Part shown: positions 1 to 6,475 of the stretch, piece by piece
How positions within the stretch are numbered: the first letter of the stretch is position 1
Layout: every line of letters begins with the position of its first letter
Source: Taibaiella sp047605615
GTDB lineage: Bacteria; Bacteroidota; Bacteroidia; Chitinophagales; Chitinophagaceae
DNA: 13,533 bases
Assembly (NCBI GenBank): GCA_047605615.1
Contig: JASGFI010000074.1
Span: 1 to 13,533, forward strand
Direction of reading: 5' to 3'
The notes under the pieces: generated by a model
What the model was told of the DNA's origin: nothing
Databases searched by the model: none
Seen by the model: the letters and a program-made list of their open reading frames with translations, nothing else
Made by a program: the position numbers and the translations under genes

Positions 1-2
1 GC

Positions 3-53
3 TTCACCGCCAAGGACGGCAGGCAGGGCAGCAGGCTGTTCGTGAAGGAGTAG
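3..53 (+). CDS. C-terminal end of an unidentified protein (partial)
   Basis: The third forward frame is open from the window edge to a TAG at 51-53 and encodes 16 residues ending GSRLFVKE. Nearly every codon ends in G or C, as in a real coding tail, whereas the DNA just after the stop is AT-rich. It is too short to assign to a family. The gene would converge on rplS, with the hairpin at 313-340 between them. Confidence 0.4.
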   Translation, partial: FTAKDGRQGSRLFVKE

Positions 54-365
54 GGGGGTGTAAGACCGCGTTCAAAAACTTTCTATTTCAAATACAGGAA
101 GCATACACAGCGTATTTGTGCATAAAAAGTCGGGGTTATGGAGTAAGAAAGAAACAGAAACCGAACCGAACCCCCTGGAATCGGTCTTGAAAAAATGGTT
201 GGAGCGATTTGTATGCACCACGGTCGGAGAGAACATGCCAGTTTCCTGATTATTGACATACAAAGCGTTGCGCACACTTGGCATTTTAGATTATGGATAT
301 GTATCAACCAACTAAGCCCTGCACACAAATGCAGGGCTTAGACATAAAAGGCCAAATGACTGAAA
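54..365. other. Intergenic stretch, left side
   Basis: About 310 bases separate the partial gene at the left edge from the rplS stop. I see a 7-bp inverted repeat (CAAATAC at 89-95 with GTATTTG at 112-118), one copy of a degenerate motif that recurs near 12750 and 13445, and the strong hairpin at 313-340. No convincing gene or promoter box was found. Confidence 0.5.
313..340. terminator. Perfect hairpin after rplS, probable terminator
   Basis: TAAGCCCTGCA at 313-323 pairs perfectly with TGCAGGGCTTA at 330-340 across a 6-base loop. It lies about 25 bases beyond the rplS stop and also faces the rightward gene at the left edge, so it could end both. There is no clear U-run on either side, so it may act as an RNA 3'-end structure rather than a classical intrinsic terminator. 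Confidence 0.5.
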
Positions 366-722
366 TTATTTGGTAGCTTGTTTTTTCTCTTTGATGCGTG
401 CAGACTTGCCGAAACGTTCGCGTTGGTAGTACAACTTGGCACGACGCACACGGCCGCGTTTGTTGACCACTATCGATTCGATATTGGGCGAGTACAAAGG
501 AAACAAACGCTCAACACCCACGCCATCGGATATTTTACGAACGGTAAATGTCTGGGTGCCGCCCTGGCCTTGGCGTTTGATTACATCGCCCTTGAACGAC
601 TGGATACGTTCCTTGGCTCCTTCTACTATCTTGTAGTTTACGGTTATATTGTCGCCTGCTCTAAAAGCAGGAACTTCTTTTTTTGTTTTGTACTGTTCTT
701 GTACGAACACAACAGCTTCCAT
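366..722 (-). CDS. rplS: 50S ribosomal protein L19
   Basis: The 118-residue product is full length for bacterial L19, a large-subunit protein at the interface with the small subunit. Family hallmarks are visible: FRAGDNITVNYKIVEGAKER near residues 20-40, QSFKGDVIKRQGQGG near 42-56, a SDGVGVERLFPLYSPNIESI segment near 65-84, and a basic tail rich in Lys and Arg. The ATG at 720-722 gives the usual short N-terminus. It is the last gene of a leftward group with rpmI and rplT, 57 bases after the rplT stop. No separate -7 box was found in that gap, so cotranscription is likely. In many bacteria rplS instead sits with rpsP-rimM-trmD, so the position is worth noting. Identification is secure. Confidence 0.97.
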   Translation of the reverse strand: MEAVVFVQEQYKTKKEVPAFRAGDNITVNYKIVEGAKERIQSFKGDVIKRQGQGGTQTFTVRKISDGVGVERLFPLYSPNIESIVVNKRGRVRRAKLYYQRERFGKSARIKEKKQATK

Positions 723-779
723 CGTGGTAATTTTTTATAAAATTATATAATGAACACCCTGATTAAAAGGGTAGGGAGC

Positions 780-1124
780 TTATTTTACTTCAGCTACCAA
801 TTTCTTAAAGCTTTCCGGCTCGTTCATGGCGAGGTCGGCAAGTACTTTACGGTTAAGGGTTATACCTTTCTGGTTCAGCTTGTTGATGAATACAGAATAG
901 CTAAGGCCTTCCTCGCGGACAGCGGCGTTGATACGTGCGATCCACAAAGTGCGGTAGTCGCGTTTCTTTAATTTCCGGCCTACATATTTGTAGCCAAGAC
1001 CTTTCTCTAATACGTTTTTGGCAACCGTATAGACGTTTTTGCGTTTGCCGTAGAACCCTTTGGCTTGTTTCAGGACTTTTTTCCTTCTGGCACGAGATGC
1101 TACTGCGTTTACTGAACGTGGCAT
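780..1124 (-). CDS. rplT: 50S ribosomal protein L20
   Basis: The 114-residue product matches L20, an early-assembly 23S rRNA-binding protein, in length and sequence. It begins MPRSVNAVASRARRKKVLK, followed by AKGFYGKRKNVYTVAKN, a strongly basic extended arm. The globular part includes YKYVGRKLKKRDYRTLWIAR and INAAVREEGLSYSVFI. It follows rpmI by 55 bases in the conserved rpmI-rplT order. In other bacteria L20 represses its own operon by binding a structured mRNA leader; no such long leader is evident here, because the predicted rpmI promoter lies very close to the rpmI start. Confidence 0.97.
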   Translation of the reverse strand: MPRSVNAVASRARRKKVLKQAKGFYGKRKNVYTVAKNVLEKGLGYKYVGRKLKKRDYRTLWIARINAAVREEGLSYSVFINKLNQKGITLNRKVLADLAMNEPESFKKLVAEVK

Positions 1125-1179
1125 ATTTGTTTGTTTTTAAAAAATAATAACTTGCTTTGAAATGGCCGTGCGCTCAATG

Positions 1180-1377
1180 CTAACGCATCCTAAGCATTCT
1201 TTTTACTAAAGGCAGGTTGGCTTTGTCGATAAAAACAGAACCGTCCAGGCGACGCCTGCGGGCAGCAGACTTCTTGGTGAGCAAATGCTTGCGGAAAGCC
1301 TTGCGACGGGTAATTTTGCCCGTACCGGTTACTTTAAAAGTCTTCTTAGCCCTTGAATGAGTTTTAACTTTTGGCAT
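1180..1377 (-). CDS. rpmI: 50S ribosomal protein L35
   Basis: The product has 65 residues, the normal size for L35, a small basic protein of the large subunit. It starts MPKVKTHSRAKKTFKVTGTG and continues KITRRKAFRKHLLTKKSAARRRRLD, matching the family through nearly its whole length. It is the first gene of the leftward rpmI-rplT-rplS group. infC (initiation factor 3), the usual upstream partner, is absent: the gene upstream is glmS, separated by two hairpins. A Bacteroidota-type -7 box lies about 20 bases before the ATG. Confidence 0.97.
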   Translation of the reverse strand: MPKVKTHSRAKKTFKVTGTGKITRRKAFRKHLLTKKSAARRRRLDGSVFIDKANLPLVKRMLRMR

Positions 1378-1396
1378 GATATTTTATTTGGGAGTG

Positions 1397-1404
1397 CAAA
1401 GGTA
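1397..1404 (-). promoter_or_regulatory. Promoter -7 box for rpmI-rplT-rplS
   Basis: On the minus strand the sequence reads TACCTTTG followed by CA, a perfect match to the Bacteroidota TAnnTTTG box. The -33 region is only partial (an ATTAGG about 17 bases upstream, or a TTTG that is closer than usual at 1417-1420). Transcription would start near 1391, leaving a leader of only about 14 bases. Confidence 0.6.
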
Positions 1405-1447
1405 GGCAAAAAAAAGCAAAGCCTAATTTAATTTTAAAGAAATATTT

Positions 1448-1472
1448 CAAAACGCCTTCCAAAGGCGTTTTG
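1448..1472 (-). terminator. Intrinsic terminator of glmS
   Basis: CAAAACGCCTT (1448-1458) and AAGGCGTTTTG (1462-1472) pair perfectly. On the minus strand the GC-rich core is followed by TTTTG and then AT-rich sequence, the usual shape of an intrinsic terminator. It lies between the glmS stop and the rpmI promoter, so glmS and the ribosomal operon are probably separate units. Confidence 0.65.
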
Positions 1473-1476
1473 TTGG

Positions 1477-1516
1477 CAACATGGGCAAGCCGGCCAATAC
1501 CTTTTTGCCCATGTTG
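1477..1516 (-). repeat. Second hairpin in the glmS 3' region
   Basis: CAACATGGGCAA (1477-1488) pairs over 12 bp with TTGCCCATGTTG (1505-1516). The 16-base loop itself holds the palindrome GCCGGC. It lies about 20 bases after the glmS stop and just before the terminator at 1448-1472, so the glmS mRNA would end in two stacked hairpins. Confidence 0.55.
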
Positions 1517-1535
1517 GGTTTCACGTCATCGAAGT

Positions 1536-3377
1536 TTATTCCACGGTTACTGATTTTGCCAAATTACGTGGCTGGTCCACGTTGGTGCCGCGCATAAGGG
1601 CTATGTGGTACGACAACAGCTGAAGCGGCACCACGGTGAGCAATGGGCTTAATATTTCCTCGGTAGCGGGTATCTGGATGCAATGGTCGGCCATGGCGGC
1701 AATTTCGTTGTCGCCTTCGTTTACTACCGCTATCACCTTTCCGTTGCGTGCCTTTACTTCCTGTATGTTCGATACTATTTTGTCGTGCGCACTGTCGTTG
1801 GTGGCCAGTACTACCACGGGCATGTCTTCGTCTATCAAGGCTATGGGGCCGTGTTTCATTTCGGCGGCAGGGTAGCCTTCGGCATGTATGTACGATATTT
1901 CCTTGAGCTTCAACGCCCCTTCCAAGGCCACCGGAAAGTTGACGCCGCGCCCCAGGTACAGGAAGTTGGTGGCATCTTTGTACAAAGCTGCTATTTCTTT
2001 TATTTGCCCGTCAAGTTCCAGTGCCTTTTTTATTTTTTCCGGGATGTCGGCCAGTTCGTACAGCACCCTGCGGAGGTACGAGGTACTGGTGGTGCCCTTG
2101 TGTTGGGCTATTTGCAGGGCCAACAAGGTAAGGATGACTACTTGTGTGGAAAATGCCTTGGTGGAGGCTACGCCTATTTCGGGGCCGGCGTGGGTGTAGC
2201 TGCCGGCGTGGGTGGCGCGGGCTATGGAAGAACCAATGACGTTGCAAATGCCGTAAATAAACGCCTGCCTTTCTTTGGCCAATTCGATGGCAGCCAAGGT
2301 ATCGGCGGTTTCGCCCGATTGCGAAATGGCCAACACCACGTCGCTTTCGTAAATAATGGGGTTCCGGTACCTGAACTCCGAGGCATACTCCACCTCTACC
2401 GGAATGCGGGCCAGTTCTTCTATCAGGTATTCGCCCAATAGACCCGCATGGTACGAAGTGCCGCAGGCGGTAACTATAAACCGTTCGGCTTTGTTGATGC
2501 GGTTGATGTATTCGCTCACGCCTCCAAGCTTTATCCAGCCACCTTCCGCGCTCATCCTGCCACGCACGGCATCGGCCAACACTTTGGGCTGTTCAAATAT
2601 TTCCTTGAGCATGAAATGGTCGAAGCCGCCTTTTTCTATGGCTTCCAGGTCCAACTCCAGTTCTTCGATAAATGGCGTTTTTTCTATGTTGCCCAAGGTT
2701 TTTATGTGCATTTCGCCGTTGCGGCTCACTACGGCATATTCCTTGTCGTCGAGGTACACCACGTTTTTGGTGTATTCTATTATGGGCGATGCGTCCGAGG
2801 CCACGAAAAATTCCTTTTTGCCCACGCCCACTACCAGGGGGCTGCCTTTTCGGGCGGCAATCAGGGTGTCGGGGCCTTCCTTGTCCAACACCACTATTGC
2901 GTAGGCGCCTATTACTTCGTTCAGTGCTATGCGTACCGCATCTTCCAGCGTGCCGGCCTCTTGCTTGAATATTTCTTCTATTAAGTTGACCAACACTTCT
3001 GTGTCGGTTTCCGAATGGAAAACATAACCGCGTTTTTTGAGTTGCTCTTTCAAGGTGGCATAGTTTTCTATTATGCCGTTGTGTACTATGGCCAGCCTGC
3101 CCGAATTGGAAAGGTGCGGGTGCGCGTTTACGTCGTTCGGGACGCCATGCGTTGCCCAGCGCGTATGGCCTATGCCTATGCTGCCCGAAACGTTGTTTTG
3201 CTCCGCAAAATGTTCCAGGTTCTTGACCTTGCCGGCTTTTTTGTACAAGTGAAATATTTCTTCTGAGAGCATGACCACGCCCGCGCTGTCATAGCCGCGG
3301 TATTCGAGGCGTTCAAGCCCTTTGGTCAATATCGGGTAAGCATTTTGGGGGCCTACGTAGGCTACGATTCCGCACAT
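1536..3377 (-). CDS. glmS: Glutamine--fructose-6-phosphate aminotransferase (isomerizing)
   Basis: The enzyme makes glucosamine-6-phosphate from fructose-6-phosphate and glutamine, the first step toward UDP-GlcNAc for peptidoglycan and lipopolysaccharide. The 613-residue protein is full length. Residues 2-240 are the glutaminase domain with catalytic Cys2 directly after the start Met, HTRWATHG at 71-78 and NGIIENY at 100-106. Two sugar-isomerase (SIS) domains follow, with CGTSYHAG from 305, SQSGETADT at 352-360, and KEISYIHAEGYPAAEMKHG at 492-510. The C-terminus DQPRNLAKSVTVE carries the conserved lysine (about residue 608). Cys2 fixes the start codon. The gene appears monocistronic: terminators lie on both sides. 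No missing residues were noticed. Confidence 0.98.
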   Translation of the reverse strand: MCGIVAYVGPQNAYPILTKGLERLEYRGYDSAGVVMLSEEIFHLYKKAGKVKNLEHFAEQNNVSGSIGIGHTRWATHGVPNDVNAHPHLSNSGRLAIVHNGIIENYATLKEQLKKRGYVFHSETDTEVLVNLIEEIFKQEAGTLEDAVRIALNEVIGAYAIVVLDKEGPDTLIAARKGSPLVVGVGKKEFFVASDASPIIEYTKNVVYLDDKEYAVVSRNGEMHIKTLGNIEKTPFIEELELDLEAIEKGGFDHFMLKEIFEQPKVLADAVRGRMSAEGGWIKLGGVSEYINRINKAERFIVTACGTSYHAGLLGEYLIEELARIPVEVEYASEFRYRNPIIYESDVVLAISQSGETADTLAAIELAKERQAFIYGICNVIGSSIARATHAGSYTHAGPEIGVASTKAFSTQVVILTLLALQIAQHKGTTSTSYLRRVLYELADIPEKIKKALELDGQIKEIAALYKDATNFLYLGRGVNFPVALEGALKLKEISYIHAEGYPAAEMKHGPIALIDEDMPVVVLATNDSAHDKIVSNIQEVKARNGKVIAVVNEGDNEIAAMADHCIQIPATEEILSPLLTVVPLQLLSYHIALMRGTNVDQPRNLAKSVTVE

Positions 3378-3581
3378 AATATTTTAGAGGATTCTATTCT
3401 TGCAGAGCAAAAAAATATTTAAATGAGTATTGGGTTGCTTTGATGCCGCAAATAACGTGCCGATTGTCATTTACGCACCGGGTGAATATTTTCGGTGGTC
3501 GGTTTAATCGGTCTCGCAAATTTTCGGAAAGTTAGGGGTAAAAACCGTAGCATGGCAAGCATAGCTTGTTAAAATTCGTGC

Positions 3582-3589
3582 CAAATTTA
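3582..3589 (-). promoter_or_regulatory. Candidate glmS promoter -7 box
   Basis: The minus strand reads TAAATTTG, matching TAnnTTTG, immediately after the U-run of the terminator at 3591-3637. If real, the glmS leader would be about 200 bases. No good -33 TTTG was found at the right distance, and the rest of 3378-3581 holds no better box, so this is tentative. Confidence 0.3.
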
Positions 3590-3590
3590 T

Positions 3591-3637
3591 AAAAAAAAGC
3601 CCCTAACATACTATTAAAGGCTTTTCCTGTTGGGGGC
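3591..3637 (-). terminator. Intrinsic terminator of the GT5-like gene
   Basis: On the minus strand GCCCCCAACA (3637-3628) pairs with TGTTAGGGGC (3608-3599) with one C-A mismatch, and is followed at once by eight T residues (3598-3591). It begins 8 bases after the stop codon of the gene at 3646-4473. This is a strong intrinsic terminator signature. Confidence 0.8.
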
Positions 3638-3645
3638 GAACCGTC

Positions 3646-4473
3646 CTAATCTTCCGCAAGGGATTTGTACAAATCCCATAATGGGTCGATGTTTTCCAGC
3701 CAATCCGCATTGTACGGGATTACTTTCCTGGTCTTGGTGGCCTTGAATTCGGATTTCGTTTCTTTGTTCAGGTCTTCTTCGCCGTGGACAATCACGTCCG
3801 CATATTTGCAGGCACCATGTACCAGTGCTTGGTTGTCGGTATTATTGTATGGTTCCACGTCTTTGTCTTTTATGGCCGAACTGTTCAGTAATTTCTTGAT
3901 GAAATCATCGCCAAGCGTTTCGGTAAATTGTGGGTTTTGTGCCGTATAAATCGTTTTTGCGCTGGCAAATACCGGTTCTTTTTTGTACGATGTTTTAAGG
4001 AACATGGGTATGAGCGAGGCCATCCAGCCGTGGCAATGTATAACGTCGGGCGGCCAGCCAAATTTCTTCACTATCTCCAGGGCCGACTTGCAAAAGAAAA
4101 TCAACCGTTCGGGGTTGTCTTCGTAGAATTGCTCGTGTTCGTCGCGGAAAACGAATTTCCTTTTGAAGAAATCCTCATTGTCCATGAAATATACCTGTAG
4201 CCGGGCATTGGGCAAGGAGGCCACTTTTATCAACAAAGGGTGGTCGTCTTTGTCCACCACGACGTTTATGCCGCTCAGCCTCACCACTTCGTGCAAGCGG
4301 TGCCTCCTTTCGTTGATGATGCCGAAACGCGGCATGATAACCCTTATTTCGTATCCCGAATCGAACGTCTTTACCGATAGTTTATTGAGTATCTTGGCGA
4401 AGTCGGTAATTTCAAGATAGGGGGAAATCTCATTGGTAATGATGAGGATGCGCTTTTTGCTTTGGATTGACAT
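3646..4473 (-). CDS. Lone GT5 N-terminal domain protein (glycogen/starch synthase-like)
   Basis: The 275-residue product resembles the N-terminal Rossmann domain of GT5 glycogen/starch synthases, with KKRILIITNEISPYL at 6-20 and PPDVIHCHGWMASLIPMFL at 141-159, the counterpart of the family's DVxHxHDWH segment. It is about half the normal GlgA length of 470-490 residues, and the C-terminal domain that supplies most nucleotide-sugar contacts is absent. The KxGG motif expected after the first strand is replaced by EITDF (21-25). The ORF can be extended two codons to a TTG, but the ATG at 4473 fits the family start. The gene is divergent from panC, a pairing I recall in other Bacteroidota. It ends in a strong terminator, which argues for a genuine gene rather than a decayed one. 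Glycogen synthase activity is doubtful; the function is unknown. Confidence 0.85.
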   Translation of the reverse strand: MSIQSKKRILIITNEISPYLEITDFAKILNKLSVKTFDSGYEIRVIMPRFGIINERRHRLHEVVRLSGINVVVDKDDHPLLIKVASLPNARLQVYFMDNEDFFKRKFVFRDEHEQFYEDNPERLIFFCKSALEIVKKFGWPPDVIHCHGWMASLIPMFLKTSYKKEPVFASAKTIYTAQNPQFTETLGDDFIKKLLNSSAIKDKDVEPYNNTDNQALVHGACKYADVIVHGEEDLNKETKSEFKATKTRKVIPYNADWLENIDPLWDLYKSLAED

Positions 4474-4650
4474 GAACAAATTGAGTTGTTGCTATAGGAA
4501 TGTGTTTTTGCCGGCATCGTTCAGCGTTGGGTAATGCAAGAGGATACCAACTTTCGTTATTTTGTTTTTTGCGCGTGGTTCTTACCGAAAACGGACGTTC
4601 ATTGCCCGATATTTTTTTTAATTTTTTGGCAAAATGCGGCCTTTTTCACG

Positions 4651-4658
4651 TAGGTTTG
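4651..4658 (+). promoter_or_regulatory. Candidate panC promoter -7 box
   Basis: TAGGTTTG matches TAnnTTTG, with a TTTG at 4625-4628 upstream (22-base spacer). The panC leader would be about 90 bases. The box sits beside an opposing box at 4663-4670 on the other strand. Confidence 0.45.
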
Positions 4659-4662
4659 GCCG

Positions 4663-4670
4663 CAAAGTTA
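4663..4670 (-). promoter_or_regulatory. Candidate promoter -7 box of the GT5-like gene
   Basis: The minus strand reads TAACTTTGCG, a perfect match to the box. A TTTTC (4697-4693) lies at roughly the -33 position. The leader to the ATG at 4473 would be about 180 bases. It faces the panC box, only 4 bases away. Confidence 0.5.
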
Positions 4671-4752
4671 CGGAAATATTGCATAATCACCGGAAAATGT
4701 ACGTCGTGCGCTATTTGTCCGCGCATCTTCCCGAAATATATCAAGGCATACC

Positions 4753-5595
4753 ATGTTCATTTTTAAGAAAATAACAGATTTGAAACCTTGGGTTGACCAA
4801 CAAAAGCAACTGGGTTTTTCCATTGGTTTCGTGCCCACCATGGGTGCGTTGCACCAAGGGCATTTGTCGTTGGTGGCCGAAAGCAAGAAAGGCAGCGGCC
4901 TCACGGTAGCCAGCATTTTTGTAAACCCCACCCAGTTCAACGATTTGGCCGATTTGGAAAAATATCCGCGCACCACCGAACAGGACATAAAGCTGCTCTC
5001 GGGTGCGGGTTGCGATGTGTTGTTCTTGCCGGATGTGGCGGAAATGTACCCCGGTAATTTGAAATTGGACAAAGCCTACGACCTTGGCTACGTGGAAACC
5101 GTGCTGGACGGCGCTTCGCGCCCCGGCCACTTTCAGGGGGTGGCCCAAGTGGTGGAGAAATTGCTGGACATAGTGCAGCCCGACGAGCTGTATATGGGCC
5201 AAAAAGATTTTCAGCAAATAGCGGTGATAAAAAGGTTGCTTTCGCTGAAAAAATCGAACATTGTGTTGGTGCCGGTACCCACCAAACGCGAACCCGACGG
5301 CCTTGCCATGAGCAGCCGCAACACACGGCTCTCCGAAGCGCAGCGCAACACGGCCAATTTGTTGTACCAATGCTTAGTGTCCATACAGGCAAAAAAAGAC
5401 ATCCAGTCTTTTGGGGTGATACGCAAGGAATGTTGGGATTTATTGGAGAACAAGGGTGTGCAACCCGATTACATAACCCTTGCCGATGCGGCAACGCTGG
5501 AAATATTGTCCGATTTTGACCAAAGCCGAAACATGGTGGCGCTTATGGCCGCCTTTGTGGGCGAAGTGCGCCTGATAGACAACCTCATTTTATGA
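4753..5595 (+). CDS. panC: Pantothenate synthetase (pantoate--beta-alanine ligase)
   Basis: The enzyme joins pantoate and beta-alanine using ATP, the last step of pantothenate (vitamin B5) synthesis in the cytoplasm. The 280-residue product has the normal family length. Visible motifs are the ATP-binding PTMGALHQGHLSL with the HxGH signature at 34-37, SIFVNPTQF at 54-62, RPGHFQGV at 123-130, GQKDFQQ at 149-155, and REPDGLAMSSRN at 179-190, which carries the KMSKS-like nucleotidyltransferase loop. The ATG at 4753 gives the standard N-terminus, without a clear Shine-Dalgarno. panD, which often follows panC in Bacteroidota, is not present downstream: a terminator and a convergent small gene are there instead. 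Confidence 0.98.
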   Translation: MFIFKKITDLKPWVDQQKQLGFSIGFVPTMGALHQGHLSLVAESKKGSGLTVASIFVNPTQFNDLADLEKYPRTTEQDIKLLSGAGCDVLFLPDVAEMYPGNLKLDKAYDLGYVETVLDGASRPGHFQGVAQVVEKLLDIVQPDELYMGQKDFQQIAVIKRLLSLKKSNIVLVPVPTKREPDGLAMSSRNTRLSEAQRNTANLLYQCLVSIQAKKDIQSFGVIRKECWDLLENKGVQPDYITLADAATLEILSDFDQSRNMVALMAAFVGEVRLIDNLIL

Positions 5596-5669
5596 CATCG
5601 GGGGGCCGAAGCAATGTAGCGGGGTGTATTTGGCGGGAGATGCAAAGCCCGTGCCTGTCTGAAAATATG

Positions 5670-5706
5670 AAACCGGCCAATCGTTTTGGATTTGGCCGGT
5701 TTTATC
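5670..5706. terminator. Two-way terminator between panC and the small gene
   Basis: AAACCGGCCAA (5670-5680) pairs perfectly with TTGGCCGGTTT (5692-5702) over an 11-base loop. It is followed by TTTTATCG on the plus strand and TTTTCATATTTTC on the minus strand. It sits between two convergent genes and can serve both. Confidence 0.75.
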
Positions 5707-5722
5707 GTGTAAGGCTTGGAGT

Positions 5723-5965
5723 TCAGTTGGCAGAAATACGTATGCCCTTGATGCGGCCAAGAATCGTGTCGGCTACAGGATGCAGGTTCATCTTGTTGCA
5801 GTAGCGCCAAATCTCCAAAATATAATCTTGGTTGAACAATACGTCCCGCCAACCAAAACTTATTTCGGAGGTTTTAAGTATTTTGTCGAGTGCATCGTCA
5901 TAGGCCGACTTGCCCAATTGGTTTTCGATAGCCATATATGCACCGGTTCCTTGTGTTCGATTCAT
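5723..5965 (-). CDS. Small protein of unknown function
   Basis: I do not recognise this 80-residue product. It has no signal peptide, membrane segment or cysteine pair. Its composition (alternating charged and hydrophobic residues, for example SAYDDALDKILKTSEISFGW and QDYILEIWRYCNKM) suggests a small helical cytoplasmic protein. The body looks like real protein rather than random translation, and a good two-way terminator lies 20 bases past its stop. The ATG at 5963-5965 could be replaced by an internal ATG at 5933-5935, giving 70 residues that start MAIENQLGKS. No -7 box was found upstream. It stands alone, next to a 510-base gene-free stretch. Confidence 0.55.
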   Translation of the reverse strand: MNRTQGTGAYMAIENQLGKSAYDDALDKILKTSEISFGWRDVLFNQDYILEIWRYCNKMNLHPVADTILGRIKGIRISAN

Positions 5966-6384
5966 TTTGTTTGTTGTTGCTTGTTGTTAAAATACTGATA
6001 CTACATTCATGCAATACTTAGGCGGTTGTTTTTCGCCCATAAGTAATTAATGCAAGATTTCAACGCCCACACATGAATATGGTTTGGGTAAGTAGGGTGG
6101 TCAATTGTTTTCAATAATGGCAGTAACTGTTTACTTATGCTCTATTTTTTTTGCTTTTATAGCCAAATAAATCACCAAAAACCGTTGGTATTTTCATCAT
6201 TCTACTTTCAAAGAATTGGTGCAAGGTAGTTGCGTTATGTTATTTCTCCAAAAAAAAATCAAAAAAAGTGAGTGTTTACTAAGTACTAAATAATTCTATT
6301 TGGTAATATTGGTGAATATGTATGTTCATTATTGGTTATGTTGGTTTGTATTTGGCGGAGGCAATCGTTTTGCGGCGTTGTTTG

Positions 6385-6431
6385 CCATGGTTTTTTGGGG
6401 TAGCGGGTGCTTGCCGTAGCCCAAAACCATG
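6385..6431. repeat. Imperfect palindrome upstream of the TsaC-family gene
   Basis: CCATGG plus TTTTTTGGGG (6385-6400) pairs imperfectly with CCCAAAACCATG (6420-6431), two extra T bases breaking the match. The interior has GTAGC twice, at 6400-6404 and 6416-6420. Its arms look like an interspersed intergenic repeat or decayed terminator. No second copy is visible in this window. Confidence 0.4.
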
Positions 6432-6437
6432 AAGTGA

Positions 6438-6466
6438 TTGCCAAATAAAACCGATAAACTATCTTG
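6438..6466 (+). promoter_or_regulatory. Candidate promoter for the TsaC-family gene
   Basis: TTG at 6438-6440, a 19-base spacer, and TATCTTG at 6460-6466 (one T short of TAnnTTTG) fit the Bacteroidota pattern approximately. Transcription would start only a few bases before the ATG at 6476, so the mRNA would be nearly leaderless. Tentative. Confidence 0.3.
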
Positions 6467-6475
6467 CGCCCCAAC

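Larger units (their letters stand above)
5966..6475. other. 510-base AT-rich stretch without a recognisable gene
   Basis: Neither strand has a credible coding sequence here. Visible structures are a bulged hairpin at 6016-6044 (ACTTA/TAAGT enclosing GGCG/CGCC), poly-A and poly-T tracts around 6146-6155 and 6247-6266, and the imperfect GC-rich palindrome at 6385-6431. No standard promoter box was seen until the candidate just before 6476. It could hold a small RNA or decayed sequence. Confidence 0.5.

Noticed and set aside
72..284. Leftward 70-residue open frame in the left intergenic stretch
   Set aside because: No recognisable motif, no promoter box, and composition like random translation of AT-rich DNA.
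756..772. Weak hairpin ACCCT/AGGGT between rplT and rplS
   Set aside because: Only 5 bp of stem with a 7-base loop; too weak to call a terminator or attenuator, although AT-rich sequence follows.
1683..2441. Rightward 252-residue open frame antisense to glmS
   Set aside because: Low-complexity Tyr, Phe, Gly and Val composition typical of antisense translation; glmS is secure.
3378..3581. glmS ribozyme
   Set aside because: The region upstream of glmS does not show the ribozyme's conserved core or nested pseudoknots, and the class is known mainly from Firmicutes.
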